Assembly (NCBI RefSeq): GCF_001975705.1
Contig: NZ_CP015093.1
Span: 3,790,501-3,854,500, forward strand
Length of the DNA stretch: 64,000 nt
DNA from: Salipiger abyssi
Lineage (GTDB): Bacteria > Pseudomonadota > Alphaproteobacteria > Rhodobacterales > Rhodobacteraceae
Reading direction: 5' to 3'
This document shows positions 6,870 to 19,050 of the stretch, in pieces (positions within the stretch are counted from its first letter, which is position 1; each line of letters starts with the position of its first letter). A model generated the notes under the pieces. The model did no database searches, was not told the origin of the DNA, and worked only from the letters and a program-made list of their open reading frames with translations. The position numbers were made by a program, and so were the translations under genes.

Positions 6870-9076
6870 TAAACCCGGCGGATTCGCTCGAACGGCAGAA
6901 CGAAAAGCTGCTGCGCATCGCCGAAGCGCTGATGGAGCATGTGGAGCACGGCCCGGCCCAGTCGGGCGAGGCCTATGCCCAGTTCGAGCGCGCGGCGCTG
7001 CTGGAAAAGCGGGTGCGCGAGCGCACGCTGGAGCTCGAACGCACGCTCGATCTTTTGCATGAGTCGAACGCCCAGCTCGCCCGCGCCAATGACGAGACCG
7101 AGGCCGCGCGCCGCAACCTCGCCGACGCCATCGAGACCGTATCGGAGGGCTTTGCGCTTTTCGACGGCGACGACGTGCTGGTGATGTGCAACTCGCGCTT
7201 CTGCCGCGATTTCCGCGACACGGTGCGCGATCTGCGCCCCGGTCTCGCCTTTGCCGGATATGTGGAGCGGGTCAGCCGCTCGCGCTATCTCGCCCTGCCC
7301 GAGGGCATCAGCTCCGAGGCCTGGGCCGCCGACCGCATGCGCAAGCACACCGACCGCCGGGTTCTGTTCAACGTGCGCCACGGCCAGGACCGCTGGTTGC
7401 AGGTCTCCGAGCATCGCACCGCCAATGGCGGCACCGTGGTGCTCCAGACCGATGTGACCGACATCATCCGGCTGGAGCGGCAGGAGCGGCTGAAGCTCAA
7501 GGACAAGCAGACGCGGATGATCCGCGCCACGCTCGACCATCTCGACCAGGGCGTCTGCATCTTCGACGAGAACGCCCGGCTGGTGGCGTGGAACGAAAAG
7601 ATCGGCACGCTGCTCAACCTCACCGCGCGGCGGCTGCATCTGGGCGCCTCCTTTGCCCGGCTGCTGGAGCGGCTGGAGCAGGAGCTGACCTTTTCCTACT
7701 CCAGCGACCGCGACTGTTTCCGGCGCTGGGCGGCGGAGGACGGGCTGCGCGGGCCGATCAGCTTCGAGCTGACGCGCGATACGAATGTGGTCCTGCAGGT
7801 CTTCCGGCGCGGCATGCCCGATGGCGGGTTCCTGTTCTCCTGCACCGATGTCACCGCCGAGCGCGAGGCGGCGCGGCGGCTGACCGAGGTCAACGAGATG
7901 CTGGAACAGCGGGTGATGGAGCGCACGCTGGAGCTGGAGGATGCGCTCTCGGCCGCCGAGCGCGCCAATGCGTCGAAATCGCGCTTTGTCGCGGCGGCGA
8001 GCCACGATCTGCTGCAACCGCTCTCGGCAGCGAAGCTCTTCGTCTCTTCGCTGGCCGACCGCTGCGGCAATGCCGCCGACCGCGCGGTGCTCGACAAGAC
8101 GGAGTCCGCGCTGACCTCCGCCGAGCAGTTGATCGACGCGCTGCTGGATATCTCCAAGCTGGAATCCGACGGGCTGAATTTCGACATCCGCCCGGTGGCG
8201 CTGCGCGAGATCTTCGCGCCGCTGCGCGACGAGATGGAGGTGCTGGCGGCGCGCAAGGGGCTGAGCCTGCGGATGATCGACAGCGGCCTGACGGTGGAGA
8301 CCGACCCCGCCTATATGCGCCGCGTGGTGCAGAACCTCGTCGCCAATGCGATCCGCTACACCGAAGCCGGGCGCGTGGTGGTGGGCGTGCGGCGTCAGGC
8401 CGGCACCGCGCGCATCGAGGTCTGGGATACCGGGCCGGGCATCGCCGAGGAGGATCAGTCGGCGATCTTCGAGGAGTTCCGCCGGCTCGACACCCGCGCC
8501 TCCAGCAATGACGGGCTGGGGCTGGGCCTTGCCATCGTGGAGCGCGCCTGCGCCCGGCTCGGCCATCCGCTGGGGCTCTGGTCGGAGCCCGGGCGCGGCT
8601 CGTGTTTCATGGTCAGCCTGCCGGTGGTGGGCGCCGCAGCGCCCGCGCGGCCTGTAAGCCTCGGCCCCGCGCGCCCGGTGGGGCTGGCGCAGGCCGGGCT
8701 GATCGCGCTTCTGGTGGAGAACGAGCCGCAACTGCGCCGGGCGATCACCGTGCTGATGGAAAGCTGGGGGGTTAGCGTGATCGAGGCGGAGGATGCGGAG
8801 AGCGCGCTCGACCTGCTGGCGGATCTGGAGCTGACGCCGGACGCGCTGCTGCTGGATTACCAGCTCGGGCCCGGCATGACGGGCACGGAGCTTTTCCGCG
8901 AGATCACGGGACGCATGGGCCGCCTGCCCTGCGCCATCGTCTCCGCCGACCGCTCCGAGGCGCTGCGCGAGGCCTGCGCGGCGCTGGAGATCGAGCTGCT
9001 GAGCAAACCGGTGGACCGCCACCGGCTGGGCCGGTTCTTCGACGCCGTGGCGCGCGGCGTGCTGGCGGCGGAGTGA
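6860..9076 (+). CDS. nahK: hybrid sensor histidine kinase/response regulator (NahK-like)
   Basis: 738 residues. Order: N-terminal coiled coil (about 10-85), two PAS-type sensor segments (about 90-195 and 215-330), coiled coil (335-375), HisKA with phospho-acceptor His382 in AASHDLLQPLSAAKLF, HATPase_c with N, G1 (DTGPGI) and G2 (GLGLGLAI) boxes, then a C-terminal receiver with Asp666 in LLLDYQLG. There are no membrane segments, so the kinase is soluble and needs an intracellular sensor. The overlapping FIST gene supplies one. SHDLLQPL is typical of the NahK/ErcS' group. The receiver lets it run a phosphorelay, possibly to the LuxR-type regulator at 4944. Confidence 0.92.
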   Translation: MSLINPADSLERQNEKLLRIAEALMEHVEHGPAQSGEAYAQFERAALLEKRVRERTLELERTLDLLHESNAQLARANDETEAARRNLADAIETVSEGFALFDGDDVLVMCNSRFCRDFRDTVRDLRPGLAFAGYVERVSRSRYLALPEGISSEAWAADRMRKHTDRRVLFNVRHGQDRWLQVSEHRTANGGTVVLQTDVTDIIRLERQERLKLKDKQTRMIRATLDHLDQGVCIFDENARLVAWNEKIGTLLNLTARRLHLGASFARLLERLEQELTFSYSSDRDCFRRWAAEDGLRGPISFELTRDTNVVLQVFRRGMPDGGFLFSCTDVTAEREAARRLTEVNEMLEQRVMERTLELEDALSAAERANASKSRFVAAASHDLLQPLSAAKLFVSSLADRCGNAADRAVLDKTESALTSAEQLIDALLDISKLESDGLNFDIRPVALREIFAPLRDEMEVLAARKGLSLRMIDSGLTVETDPAYMRRVVQNLVANAIRYTEAGRVVVGVRRQAGTARIEVWDTGPGIAEEDQSAIFEEFRRLDTRASSNDGLGLGLAIVERACARLGHPLGLWSEPGRGSCFMVSLPVVGAAAPARPVSLGPARPVGLAQAGLIALLVENEPQLRRAITVLMESWGVSVIEAEDAESALDLLADLELTPDALLLDYQLGPGMTGTELFREITGRMGRLPCAIVSADRSEALREACAALEIELLSKPVDRHRLGRFFDAVARGVLAAE

Positions 9077-9104
9077 CGGCACCCCCGCCAGTGATGCGGC
9101 CCCC

Positions 9105-9203
9105 GCCCCGGACTTGATCCCGGGCCTCTCCCTTCCCGTCGGGCATTACCAGAAAACGCGACGCACGATCCCGAAACCAAAGGCCCCGGATCAAGTCCGG
9201 GGC
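9105..9203. repeat. near-perfect 23-bp inverted repeat (REP-like hairpin)
   Basis: Arms 9105-9127 and 9181-9203 are reverse complements with one mismatch, starting GCCCCGGACTTGATCC. They are separated by 53 bp. This sequence type is a common extragenic palindrome in alphaproteobacterial genomes. It sits just after the kinase gene and could end or stabilise that transcript. There is no U run. Confidence 0.7.
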
Positions 9204-9238
9204 AGGATTTCTGGAGCCGCGATATCGCATAAGCGAAA

Positions 9239-9418
9239 GCCGCGCCATCGCCGGCCCGTGGGTTGGCGATCTTCCCTCTGAACTTCTTACTTTATCCCTG
9301 CCATGTCCGAATGACCTCGAAACGCAGCGCGGGTGTAAACAAATCGCCAGCCCGGGGGGCGGGCCGGCGATGGCGCGGCGCCCTTCGGGCTTGTCCCGCG
9401 CCAGGGCGTTGGGATGAC
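9239..9418. repeat. MITE-like intergenic repeat, copy 1
   Basis: About 180 bp. The left arm 9239-9270 (GCCGCGCCATCGCCGGCCCG...) is the approximate reverse complement of the right arm 9342-9379. A GC-rich tail ending TTGTCCCGCGCCAGGGC follows. The same organisation and most bases recur at 32478-32648. No open frame or transposase is inside. It fills most of the gap between the kinase and the HerA-like gene. Confidence 0.75.
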
Positions 9419-9441
9419 CGAGGCAAAAGACAGGAACCCCC

Positions 9442-11025
9442 TCACCGCGCCTTGAACAAAGACCCCAGAATGCCCCGCACCAGCCGTTTGCCGGTGGTGC
9501 CCGAGAGCTCCTTGAGCACCGCCTGCCCCAGCGCCTCACCAATGGAATTGGGCGCCGAATAGCGCGTCGAGCTGCGTTTCGGTGCGCTCTGGCGCGTCGT
9601 GCTGGCGCGCGGGGTCGGATCGTAACGCCGGGCGCGGTTGTATTCGCGGATGAGATCGCCCGCGTCGTCGGTCTCCGGTGCGCCCGCCTCCTTGCGCTCC
9701 GCCTCTTCGGCGGCCTCTGCCGCCGCCTTTGCCCGGGCCGCCAGCATCTCATAGGCCGACTGCCGGTCGACCGTCACATCGTATTTCGCCCCAAGCTGTG
9801 AGGCGGCGATCACATCCGCACGCTCGGCCTCGGAGATCGGCCCGAGCTGTGACGAAGGCGGACGGATCAGCGTGCGCATCACGATGCCCGGCACGCCCTT
9901 CTTTTGCAGCATCGAGGTCACCGCCTCGCCGGTGCCGACCTCGCGGATCGCTGCTTCGGTGTCGAATTCCGGGTTGGGCCGGTATGTCTCGGCGGCCATG
10001 CGCAGCGCCTTCTTGTCGCGCGCGGTGAAGGCGCGCAGCGCGTGCTGCACCCGGTTGCCGAGCTGACCGAGAATGTCCTCTGGGATGTCGTCAGGGTTCT
10101 GGGTGATGAAATAGACCCCCACCCCCTTGGAGCGGATCAGCCGCGCCACCTGCTCCACCTTGTCGACCAGCGCCCCGGGCGCATCATCGAAGAGCAGATG
10201 CGCCTCGTCGAAGAAGAAGACCAGCTTCGGTTTCTCCGGATCGCCCACCTCCGGCAGCTCTTCGAAGAGCTCCGAGAGCAGCCAGAGCAGGAAGGTCGCG
10301 TAAAGCCGCGGCGCGCCCATCAGCGCATCGGCGGCAAGGATATTGACCTGCCCGCGCCCCTCGGCATCGACCCGCATCAGATCGGCCAGATCCAGCGCCG
10401 GCTCGCCGAAAAGCTTTGTGCCGCCCTGGTTCTCCAGCACCAGCAGCCGGCGCTGGATCGCGCCCACCGAGGCGGTGGAGATATTGCCGTAGCGCAGGCC
10501 TAGCTCCTTGGCGTTCTCGCCGACCCAGACCAGCAGCGCCTGAAGATCCTTGAGATCGAGCAGCGGCAGCCCCTGCTCATCCGACAGCCGGAAGGCGATG
10601 TTCAGGATGCCCTCCTGCGCCTCGCTCAGCTCCAGAAGCCGCGCCAGCAGCAGCGGCCCCATCTCGGCCACGGTGGTGCGCACCGGATGGCCCTTTTCGC
10701 CGAAGAGATCCCAGAACACCGCCGGAAAGCCCTGATAGGCGAAATCGTCGAAACCGATCTTGCCGTTGCGCTCGGTAAACGCATCGTGAAGCTTGCCGGT
10801 CTGCGAGCCCGCGCGCGCCAGACCGGAGAGATCGCCCTTCACATCCGCCAGAAACACCGGCACGCCGGCGTTGGAAAAGCCTTCCGCCAGGATTTGCAGC
10901 GTCACCGTCTTGCCGGTGCCCGTCGCGCCGGCCACCAGACCGTGGCGATTGGCGTATTTCAGCGCCAGATACTGCTTTTCGCCGTAGCCAGCCCCGCCAC
11001 CGCCTATAAAAACGCCGTTTTCCAT
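9442..11025 (-). CDS. HerA-like ATPase (DUF853, YjgR family)
   Basis: 527 residues. Walker A GATGTGKT is at residues 32-39 and Walker B is in [10 protein letters not shown] near residue 250. A DUF853 body follows, and the C-terminal tail is low-complexity and alanine/arginine-rich (about 415-490). This is a FtsK/HerA-type P-loop ATPase. E. coli YjgR is the close relative and its biological role is not established. The ATG at 11025 is chosen because GGAGG lies 8-12 bases upstream on the minus strand; a further 11 codons upstream are open but lack such a site. It stands alone, with no NurA nuclease beside it, which argues against a HerA-NurA repair role. Confidence 0.88.
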   Translation of the reverse strand: MENGVFIGGGGAGYGEKQYLALKYANRHGLVAGATGTGKTVTLQILAEGFSNAGVPVFLADVKGDLSGLARAGSQTGKLHDAFTERNGKIGFDDFAYQGFPAVFWDLFGEKGHPVRTTVAEMGPLLLARLLELSEAQEGILNIAFRLSDEQGLPLLDLKDLQALLVWVGENAKELGLRYGNISTASVGAIQRRLLVLENQGGTKLFGEPALDLADLMRVDAEGRGQVNILAADALMGAPRLYATFLLWLLSELFEELPEVGDPEKPKLVFFFDEAHLLFDDAPGALVDKVEQVARLIRSKGVGVYFITQNPDDIPEDILGQLGNRVQHALRAFTARDKKALRMAAETYRPNPEFDTEAAIREVGTGEAVTSMLQKKGVPGIVMRTLIRPPSSQLGPISEAERADVIAASQLGAKYDVTVDRQSAYEMLAARAKAAAEAAEEAERKEAGAPETDDAGDLIREYNRARRYDPTPRASTTRQSAPKRSSTRYSAPNSIGEALGQAVLKELSGTTGKRLVRGILGSLFKAR

Positions 11026-11109
11026 CCCCGCCCTCCAACAACGCGCGCAGCGGAGCATACATTCTTAACCATTTGATGCCAGTATCAATTTTGTCCGGGG
11101 CAACATGTC

Positions 11110-11174
11110 CTCTCCTGCTCCGGGCTGACTTCCTCCCTGTCAGACTGGCCGCGCCCTTCGGGTGCGGCCTTTTT
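11110..11174 (+). ncRNA. possible small RNA with CCUCC-bearing loop
   Basis: Between the divergent genes, the plus strand holds a hairpin CTGAC (11125-11129) / GTCAG (11139-11143). Its 9-nt loop TTCCTCCCT would expose an anti-Shine-Dalgarno CCUCC. A Rho-independent terminator follows at 11147-11174. Alphaproteobacterial 'cuckoo' RNAs (CcsR type) share loops with a CUCCUCCC motif. No convincing promoter was found upstream, so the 5' end is a guess. It could instead be the trailing part of a longer leader. Confidence 0.4.
11147..11174 (+). terminator. Rho-independent terminator, plus strand
   Basis: A GC-rich hairpin with a stable TTCG tetraloop (stem 11147-11169, outer GGCCGC/GCGGCC) is followed by five T at 11170-11174. 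No annotated plus-strand gene lies upstream, implying a short non-coding transcript. Confidence 0.7.
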
Positions 11175-11210
11175 CCTTGGAAAGTGATCGCGGAACTGTG
11201 AGAAACCCTG

Positions 11211-11239
11211 TTGACCGTTGCAAAAGAGTTTCGTAGCGT
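11211..11239 (+). promoter_or_regulatory. putative sigma-70 promoter
   Basis: TTGACC (11211-11216), a 17-bp spacer and TAGCGT (11234-11239). The -35 matches five of six positions and the -10 keeps first T, second A and last T. It would drive the short RNA ending at 11313, or the ialB leader. Confidence 0.45.
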
Positions 11240-11245
11240 TCGCCC

Positions 11246-11313
11246 AATGACAAAGCCGGCCGGTCCGGCAGGGAGCAAGGGGGAAGGGACCATTTGGTCC
11301 CTTTTCTCTTTTT
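11246..11313 (+). ncRNA. predicted short RNA or attenuated leader of ialB
   Basis: Downstream of the promoter at 11211-11239 lie a GCCGG/CCGGC hairpin (11255-11269), a purine-rich stretch, and a terminator. The terminator stem AGGGACC/GGTCCCT (11285-11291, 11296-11302) is followed by a U-rich tract to 11313. The product would be about 65 nt. As ialB starts 117 bases further on, read-through could also make this its leader. Confidence 0.45.
11285..11313 (+). terminator. Rho-independent terminator, plus strand
   Basis: A 7-bp stem (11285-11291 with 11296-11302) and ATTT loop are followed by a 12-nt tract that is almost all T. This is a canonical terminator with no protein gene directly upstream. 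Confidence 0.7.
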
Positions 11314-11429
11314 GCATCCTGTCTTGCGGCTTTCCGCCGCCCTGTCGAGGCATGGTTTTTCCGGCCTGACACTGCCGCGGCGCCGTGCTACTCGGGCGGT
11401 GAGAACGATCAGAGTTTAGGGGAGTTTCC

Positions 11430-12071
11430 ATGACCAGACCGCTTTCCGTCCTGTGGGCCCTGCCGCTTCTGGCGAGCCTTGCCGCCGCTCCGGCGCTGGC
11501 CCAGGAGGACGCAGGCCAAGAGACCGGCGAAGAAAGCACAACGTCCGGAGCGAGCGCCACCATCGGCGGCGATCTGACGATGGGCGAAACCGAGGGCGAA
11601 GCCGGGCAACAGGCCGAGACTTATGTCAAGGCGACCCATGGCGACTGGGCGCTGCAATGTCTGCGCGCGCCCGAGGGTTCGGAGGCCGAGGATCCGTGCC
11701 AGATGTACCAGCTGTTGAAAGACGGCAATGGCGGCAATGTCGCCGAGGTCAGCATCTTCCGCCTCGCCAATGGCGGCCAGGTCGCCGCCGGCGGCACCTT
11801 TGTCGTGCCGCTCGAAACGCTGCTGACGCAGAAGCTGACCATCGCCGTCGATGGCGGCCAGGCCAAGCGCTTCGATTTCTCCTTCTGCACGCAGGTCGGC
11901 TGCTATGCCCGCGTCGGCTTTACCGCCGATGACGTGGCGCGCTTCAAGGCCGGCAGCGTGGCGAAGGTGAGCATCGTTCCGGCGCTGGCCCCCGATCAGC
12001 GGGTCGAGCTGGACATGTCGCTGTCGGGCTTCACCGCCGCGTTCGACGAAAGCTCGGCGCTGCGCCAGTAA
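11430..12071 (+). CDS. ialB: invasion-associated locus B (IalB) family periplasmic protein
   Basis: 213 residues. A clear signal peptide ends ...AAAPALA-Q at about residue 24. A disordered acidic linker (residues about 25-65) precedes the IalB domain, which begins at THGDWALQC. Conserved cysteines sit in WALQCL, DPCQMY and the FCTQVGCYAR pair, and probably form disulphides. The family is named for a Bartonella factor tied to erythrocyte entry, but it is widespread in free-living Rhodobacterales, where its role is unknown. GGGGAG precedes the ATG. It may be preceded by a terminator-bearing leader. Confidence 0.88.
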   Translation: MTRPLSVLWALPLLASLAAAPALAQEDAGQETGEESTTSGASATIGGDLTMGETEGEAGQQAETYVKATHGDWALQCLRAPEGSEAEDPCQMYQLLKDGNGGNVAEVSIFRLANGGQVAAGGTFVVPLETLLTQKLTIAVDGGQAKRFDFSFCTQVGCYARVGFTADDVARFKAGSVAKVSIVPALAPDQRVELDMSLSGFTAAFDESSALRQ

Positions 12072-12140
12072 TCCGTCAGCTTTACCGTCTTCGGCGGCCG
12101 CGGGGGTTCACCTCTGCGGCCGTTGTCGTTTCCGGGCACA

Positions 12141-13034
12141 TCAGAGCCCCGGCAGATCGACCACCAGCGCCGCGTGATCGCTGGCATGGGGCCGGTGATG
12201 ACCCACCCCTTCCAGCCGCGCGCCCTGCCCCGGCCCCGCCTCATGCCCGAGCCCGCGATGCAGCACACGCGGCACCGCATCGGGGCAGCGCGCCGCCAGC
12301 GCCGGCGAGGCGATCAGCGCATCGGGCCGGTGATGCGCGCCGATATGCGGCTCGTAATAGGTCCAGCGCGCGTGCTCCGGCAGGCGCAGCCCCAGATCGA
12401 CCCCGGCGGCCTCAAGCGGCGCAATGGCGCGCGCACCACCCTCGCGCGGCTCGTTGAGATCGCCGATGACCAGCCAGAGCGCATCGCGCCCCTTGGGCAG
12501 CAGGCGCAGCACCGCCTCCGCCTCCAGCCGCCGCAGCGCCCAGGCGCGCGCCGGATCCGGCGCCGGCGCCTTGAAATGAACCACAAATAGCGTCAGCGCA
12601 CCGAACTGCGCCTCAAGACAGTCGCGCCGAAACACCGGCTGATCCGGCGGCATGCCCCCGGGCGCGCTCAGCCCGAGATCGGTGGCGGTGAGCGCCGCAT
12701 GGCTGCGCGCCACGTCCCAGCGCCGCCGCGCCATCAGCGCCACGTCGAGCCCGCGCCCGTCATTGCCCGGCAGGCAGAGCCGGTGGCGATAAGGCCCCGC
12801 GCGCGGGGCAAGATAGCGGTCGTGGAAGAAATCGAGGCTCTCGGCGTCGAACACCTCCTGCAAGGCGACAACATCGGCCTGCGTCGCCGCCAAGAGTTCC
12901 GCCGTCAGGCGCCGGTCGGCGTCGTCATGCTGCGGCGCCGGCGGCTCGTCACGGTCGCGCGCGCCGTGCAGATGCCCGCCCGCCTCGTCGGGCAGCAGCC
13001 GCAGGTTCTGCATATTGAGCGAGGCGATGCGCAT
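12141..13034 (-). CDS. endonuclease/exonuclease/phosphatase-fold protein
   Basis: 297 residues of the EEP (DNase I-like) superfamily. Metal-site residues are visible: SLNMQN at residues 5-10, Glu60 in ALQEVF, Asp192/Asn194 in IGDLNEP, and the terminal ASDHAALV with the catalytic His near residue 288. There is no signal peptide, so it is probably cytoplasmic. Substrate cannot be told from sequence; nucleic acids, phospholipid head groups and inositol phosphates are all used in the superfamily. It lies 19 bases downstream of mfd on the same strand and may be cotranscribed. Confidence 0.85.
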   Translation of the reverse strand: MRIASLNMQNLRLLPDEAGGHLHGARDRDEPPAPQHDDADRRLTAELLAATQADVVALQEVFDAESLDFFHDRYLAPRAGPYRHRLCLPGNDGRGLDVALMARRRWDVARSHAALTATDLGLSAPGGMPPDQPVFRRDCLEAQFGALTLFVVHFKAPAPDPARAWALRRLEAEAVLRLLPKGRDALWLVIGDLNEPREGGARAIAPLEAAGVDLGLRLPEHARWTYYEPHIGAHHRPDALIASPALAARCPDAVPRVLHRGLGHEAGPGQGARLEGVGHHRPHASDHAALVVDLPGL

Positions 13035-13053
13035 CCGCCGCCTTCCCGGCCCC

Positions 13054-16530
<3,477 letters not shown>

Positions 16531-16563
16531 GGAAAAGGGATGTGGCGCGGGCGCGCGCCGCCG

Positions 16564-17091
16564 TCAACCGCCCAGAACGGTGTGGGACATATTCTGGAAC
16601 ATTCCCCAGAGCGCGGTGACGAAGATCGAGACCATGCCGATCACCTGCGTCCAGAAGCGGTGGCTGGTCAGCCGCTTCCACAGATCCGGCCCGCTCAGCG
16701 CGTCGCGGTGGATGCGGGCCGCCGTGGCGACGCTCATCAACCCGACCATCGACATCGGAAAGCCCAGCAGGAACAGCGCCTGCATCAGCTCCACGCCATA
16801 GACAAAGCCCGAGACCGCCAGAATGCTCAGCACCGCCGAGCCAAGCGCCACGATCCACAGCCCCGCCCCCTCGGCGATGAACAACAGCCGGTTCACATTG
16901 ATCCGCGTCATGTCCTCGAGATCCTCCGCCGCCTGCTCGCCATGTCGGCGGGCGCGGGTGACCATGTCGAAAGGCACGCCCAGCACCCAGTGGCTGGCGG
17001 TGGACCAGACCACCGCCAGCGCGATCCAGAACCACAGGTTCGAGAACGAGCGCATGTCGATGGTTTCGAAAACGATGAGATACCAGTCCAA
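16564..17091 (-). CDS. conserved integral membrane protein of Rhodobacterales
   Basis: 175 residues with four hydrophobic segments (about 20-40, 82-102, 105-125 and 150-168). It contains no catalytic motif that I recognise. The N-terminal MDWYLIVFETIDMRSFSNLW is conserved in roseobacters. Public annotations often label such proteins 'component of SufBCD complex', but I see nothing supporting an Fe-S assembly role and no suf genes nearby. It ends 34 bases upstream of the mfd start on the same strand, so it may be transcribed with mfd, and it is divergent from hemB. Confidence 0.75.
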   Translation of the reverse strand: MDWYLIVFETIDMRSFSNLWFWIALAVVWSTASHWVLGVPFDMVTRARRHGEQAAEDLEDMTRINVNRLLFIAEGAGLWIVALGSAVLSILAVSGFVYGVELMQALFLLGFPMSMVGLMSVATAARIHRDALSGPDLWKRLTSHRFWTQVIGMVSIFVTALWGMFQNMSHTVLGG

Positions 17092-17193
17092 GGCGGCCCG
17101 ATGTCCTTATGCAGAGGGCCCGCGTGTCCGGGGCCTTGTGAGAGCCGTCTTTCCATGCCACCCAAGGAACGCGTTTACAAGAGAGGCCCCCCG

Positions 17194-18192
17194 ATGAAAC
17201 CCACGATTGCCGCCTTCCCGGCCACACGGCTGCGCCGTCTTCGCAAATCCCCCGCGATCCGCGCGCTGGTCGGCCAGTCTGTCGTGACGCCCGGCGATTT
17301 CATCTGGCCGGTCTTCGTGCGCGACGGCGAGGGCGTGGTCGAGCCCATCGCCTCGATGCCCGGCGTCAACCGGCTCTCGGTGGACAAGGTGGTCGAGGCG
17401 GCGCGCGAGGCGCATGCGCTGGGCATCCCGGCGATCTGCCTGTTTCCCTATACCGATCCGGCGAAGAGGACCGAGGATTGCGCCGAGGCCTGGAACCCCG
17501 AGAACCTGTCGAACCGCGCCACCCGCGCCATCAAGGACGCGGTGCCCGATCTCGCGGTGATGACCGATGTGGCGCTCGACCCCTATAGCAGCACTGGCCA
17601 TGACGGCTTTGTCGTCGATGGCGAGATCGTCAATGACGAGACCGTCGAGGCGCTGGTGAAACAGGCGATGAGCCAGGCCCGCGCCGGCGCCGATATCATC
17701 GGCCCCTCCGACATGATGGACGGCCGCATCGGCGCGATCCGCAACGAGCTGGAGCGCGAGGGCTTCCGCAACACGCTGCTGCTCTCCTATGCCGCGAAAT
17801 ATGCCAGCGCCTTCTACGGGCCGTTCCGCGACGCGGTCGGCGCCTCGGGCGCGCTCAAGGGCGACAAGACCACCTATCAGATGCAGCCGGGCAATTCCGA
17901 CGAGGCCATGCGGCTGGTGGAGCGCGATCTCTGCGAAGGCGCCGACATGATCATGGTCAAACCCGGTATGCCCTATCTCGACATCTGCCGCCGCGCCAAG
18001 GAGATGTTCGGCGCGCCGACCTTCGCCTATCAGGTCTCGGGCGAATACGCGATGCTGGCGGGCGCCGCCGAGCGCGGCTGGCTCGACCACGACCGGATGG
18101 TGCTCGAAAGCCTGACCGCGTTCAAACGCGCCGGCTGCGACGGCGTGCTGACCTATTTCGCCCCGGTCGCGGCAAGGCTGCTCAACGGCTGA
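17194..18192 (+). CDS. hemB: delta-aminolevulinate dehydratase (porphobilinogen synthase)
   Basis: 332 residues. It condenses two 5-aminolevulinate molecules to porphobilinogen in haem, bacteriochlorophyll and B12 synthesis. The two active-site lysines are Lys202 (SYAAKYAS) and Lys256 (MVKPGMPYLD). The metal loop reads DVALDPYSSTGHDG, with aspartates in place of the cysteines of zinc enzymes, so this is the Mg-dependent type. The ATG at 17194 begins the conserved RRLRKSPAIRALV region; upstream in-frame codons are not needed. GAGAGG precedes it. It is divergent from the membrane protein gene. Confidence 0.97.
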   Translation: MKPTIAAFPATRLRRLRKSPAIRALVGQSVVTPGDFIWPVFVRDGEGVVEPIASMPGVNRLSVDKVVEAAREAHALGIPAICLFPYTDPAKRTEDCAEAWNPENLSNRATRAIKDAVPDLAVMTDVALDPYSSTGHDGFVVDGEIVNDETVEALVKQAMSQARAGADIIGPSDMMDGRIGAIRNELEREGFRNTLLLSYAAKYASAFYGPFRDAVGASGALKGDKTTYQMQPGNSDEAMRLVERDLCEGADMIMVKPGMPYLDICRRAKEMFGAPTFAYQVSGEYAMLAGAAERGWLDHDRMVLESLTAFKRAGCDGVLTYFAPVAARLLNG

Positions 18193-18328
18193 GGCGGATT
18201 GCCGCGCGCCCTGCCCGTTGCGGCGTGACAGCCGCGCCGGGCGCCGCTATACTGCGGCGCAACCGGCGAAACAGCCGGGTTTCTAGAGGCACCGGCACAA
18301 TCGGCAATACAGGACATTGAGCAGACCC

Positions 18329-18883
18329 ATGGATATGACCCGACGCACGCTCACCCTCGGCCTGGGGGCAATGGGCGTTTTGAGCGCATGTGGCAACGGT
18401 ATCGGCAGCCCGGGCAGCGCCAAGATTGACGCCCGCGTGAACGCCACGCTGAGCCAGATGTACAGCCAGTTTCCCGGCACGGTGAACCTGTCGGAAAAGG
18501 CGGCGGGGCTGCTCGTCATGCCGCTGGTCACCGAAGCGGGGCTCGGACTCGGCGGCGCCTATGGGCGCGGCGCGCTGCGCGTCGGCGGCGCCACGGTGGA
18601 TTACTACTCGATGGTGCGCGGCTCCGGCGGGCTTCAGATCGGCGCGCAGCAATATGCGCATGTGCTGTTCTTCATGACCGACGAGGCGCTGATGAATTTC
18701 CGCCGCTCGCCGGGCTGGGCCGCCGCCGCCAATATCGAATATGCCACGCCCGAGAAAGGCGACACGCTGGCCGCCGAGACCACGACCTCGCTGTCGCCGG
18801 TCATCGCGGTGATCTTCGGCCAGTCCGGCCTGCGTGTCGGCGCGACGCTGGAAGGCACGAAATACACCCGCATCATTCCCTGA
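18329..18883 (+). CDS. SYLF-domain (Ysc84-type) lipoprotein
   Basis: 184 residues. The N-terminus MDMTRRTLTLGLGAMGVLSAC is a lipoprotein signal with a twin-arginine-like RR and lipobox LSAC (Cys at about 21). The rest is the SYLF lipid-binding domain: KAAGLLVMP, a glycine-rich GAYGRGALRVGG, and QIGAQQYAHVLFFMTD. Proteins of this kind bind phosphoinositides in eukaryotes; in bacteria they are envelope lipoproteins of unknown function. ATG 18329 is chosen over the in-frame TTG 12 bases upstream because it gives a conventional signal peptide. The gene is followed by a dense set of hairpin repeats. Confidence 0.85.
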   Translation: MDMTRRTLTLGLGAMGVLSACGNGIGSPGSAKIDARVNATLSQMYSQFPGTVNLSEKAAGLLVMPLVTEAGLGLGGAYGRGALRVGGATVDYYSMVRGSGGLQIGAQQYAHVLFFMTDEALMNFRRSPGWAAAANIEYATPEKGDTLAAETTTSLSPVIAVIFGQSGLRVGATLEGTKYTRIIP

Positions 18884-19045
18884 CAGGACCGCAGGAGGGG
18901 CCAGCCCCTCTTGTCCCGGATCGTTGATCCGGCCCAATTCACCCCGGGATATTTAACTGCCAATGGAAACCCCCTGCGTTTCCATTGGCCTTCAAATATC
19001 CCGGGGGATGCGCGCCCCGGCGCGCGAGGGGCAGCGCCCCCAAGA
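18884..19045. repeat. Rhodobacterales intergenic hairpin cluster, copy 1
   Basis: Between convergent genes lie several hairpins. They are GAGGGG/CCCCTC (about 18896-18910), a CCGGAT/ATCCGG hairpin, and a large inverted repeat (arms 18942-18970 and 18978-19006, 26 of 29 pairs matching, around the motif TTCCATTGG...AAATATCCCGGGG). A GC-rich hairpin ending GGGGCAGCGCCCC follows. The last half recurs at 52349-52409. It probably acts as a bidirectional transcription end. Confidence 0.7.
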
Positions 19046-19050
19046 CGACC

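Noticed and set aside
9442..11025. HerA-NurA DNA end-resection or a defence system
   Set aside because: The gene is a lone DUF853/YjgR-type ATPase, with no nuclease or other defence gene beside it.
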